From contig JAJGOT010000922.1 of assembly GCA_022457155.1 (NCBI GenBank), positions 85,507 through 149,506 on the forward strand: 64,000 nucleotides of DNA. The letters are read 5' to 3'. Positions 62,977 to 64,000 of this stretch are shown in pieces (the first letter of the stretch is position 1; each line of letters starts with the position of its first letter). The position numbers and the translations under genes are program-made. The stretch is from Cladopsammia gracilis (lineage: Eukaryota; Cnidaria; Anthozoa; Scleractinia; Dendrophylliidae). Below the pieces are notes generated by a model, which ran no database searches, had not been told where the DNA came from, and saw only the letters and a list, made by a program, of their open reading frames with translations.

Positions 62977-63363
62977 GGTACACGTTCTCTTATTATCCCT
63001 CGTGTTAACACCAATACATATGGCCTACACTCTCTGTCTTACTATGGAAGTAAATTATGGAATTCCCTTCCAAATACCATCAGATCGTTGTCTACTGTTG
63101 CAGCTTTTAAGTCGGCTATTCGAATTTAGAATTCGACACCGACTGTTGTCCTTTCTATAATTAGTTGTAAATAGTTTGATAATACTGTTGTTATTAATTA
63201 CGTTATTGTACATCTTGTAAGTTTATATATTTATCTTGTTACTCCATATTTATCTTATTTTTATTTATTTATTTATGTTATTTATTTTCTCGAAGACACT
63301 AGCAATTTTGCTATTTTAAATTCGAGGTGAAATAAAGGTTATTGTATTGTATTGTATTGTATT
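62977..63363 (+). mobile_element. 5'-truncated LINE end with (TATTG)n tail
   Basis: A short frame gives IPRVNTNTYGLHSLSYYG, KLWNSLPNTIRSL and AFKSAIRI before a stop, the C-terminal end of a CR1/L2-type reverse transcriptase. A 3' UTR and a TATTG repeat follow. The P1 copy lacks this segment (continuous near 34745-34815), so it inserted after duplication. Confidence 0.75.
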
Positions 63364-63831
63364 ATGGTATATGGTACCGTACGTCCAAAGCGGTTTCCTT
63401 TGCAGTACGCAAAATGGAACGAAGATTTCATATGACGTAGGAATTACGTAATTAGTTCTGACAGCCGCCATCTTGGATTTCTGCATCGCTCCGAAACCTC
63501 AAAAAAAACAGTTCAAATTGACACAAAAGTACTCAAGACAAATAAAAGCTTGTTTTCATTGAAAAGTAAAAAAATCCAAATTTCGAGAAACATGGCTCTC
63601 AAAATGTTGTTGCCATGGAGATATCAAGTCACGTGAACAACGAACTGTCATATACCAAATTGTTGCCAGATAAATTTGTAAGAAAAGTCAAGAACTTTTG
63701 TGGCATTTAAATTTGCCTTAATATAAAAAGGTCATGAATGTTGGAAGTTAGCGCGGGCACTTTGTGCTTTAATTGTTCCCTCCCCCTCCCCCCCCCCCGG
63801 ATAAATAGGGTTAACGGACTTTTCTTATTTG

Positions 63832-64000
63832 TTACGTATTTCTGTTCTTCTCGAACATTTTTCGTAACGTCAGTTTGTTGCAATGGTTTGCTTTCAATTT
63901 TTACACGGGAAATTCTTGCTGTCGGCCTACTGAGAATGAAGACATTGCGCATGCTCACATTTTGACGGCGTATAAGGATGGAGAATGCGATCAGATCCTT
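63832..64000. repeat. Start of a third Q block, cut by the window end
   Basis: TTACGTATTTCT, TTGCAATGGTTTGCTTTCAA and GCATGCTCACATTTTGAC follow the starts of Q1 and Q2 with more divergence. An inverted copy of the same 110 bp lies at about 58628-58735. Confidence 0.75.

Overview
The window is animal genomic DNA with a virus-like transposon in it. The flanks are intron-bearing and full of fossil BEL/Pao, hAT, LINE and palindromic MITE-like repeats. They also hold a tandem family of type II Golgi carbohydrate sulfotransferase genes. Style and repeat content point to a cnidarian, probably an anthozoan such as a stony coral; this is inference, since no ribosomal or mitochondrial marker is present.

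Layout. Two large paralogous blocks (P) and three shorter ones (Q) lie in the order P1 (1 to about 34984), Q1 (34985-39613), Q2 (39896-44579), P2 (46075 to about 63560) and the start of Q3 (63832 on). P1 and P2 each carry hAT and BEL/Pao remains, sulfotransferase exons and shared MITEs. Q blocks carry a broken KIAA1958/Crypton-like gene, a LINE scrap and a MITE. P2 holds a complete three-exon sulfotransferase model (exons at 59178, 60906 and 61064). In P1 the matching last exon is split by a 19,631-bp insertion flanked by the 6-bp duplication ATTAAC. P2 preserves the uninserted paralogous site.

The insertion (14123-33753) is a Polinton/Maverick (polintovirus-like) element, visibly AT-richer than the host. 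It has inverted terminal repeats of about 0.7 kb and the full Polinton set: protein-primed family B DNA polymerase, retroviral-type integrase with chromodomain, packaging ATPase, adenain-like protease, double-jelly-roll major capsid and penton-like minor capsid proteins. It also has a zinc-ribbon/phospholipase A2 protein, a repetitive fibre-like protein, a membrane protein, a probable ssDNA-binding protein with an acidic tail ending in Phe, and a protein resembling the late transcription factor VLTF3. Genes run in five blocks (+, -, +, -, +) with convergent and divergent junctions.

The most interesting signal is how the element may express its genes. Four reading-frame junctions are all -1 shifts with in-phase slippery heptamers: U_UUU_UUA in PolB, G_GGA_AAC from zinc ribbon to PLA2, A_AAA_AAC from PLA2 to integrase, and an A12 run from virion protein to protease. 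Two of them also have a 6-7 nt spacer followed by a stem-loop, as in retroviral frameshift signals. The integrase and protease frames have no ATG before their conserved regions. This suggests a gag-pro-pol-like strategy with consecutive programmed frameshifts, although indel decay or homopolymer sequencing error must be excluded. Several genes also end in hairpins followed by T-runs, convergent genes share a TTTTAATACT palindrome, and most starts carry a TATATAA ... ATAAAATG motif. Together with the VLTF3-like protein this hints at a virus-type transcription programme.
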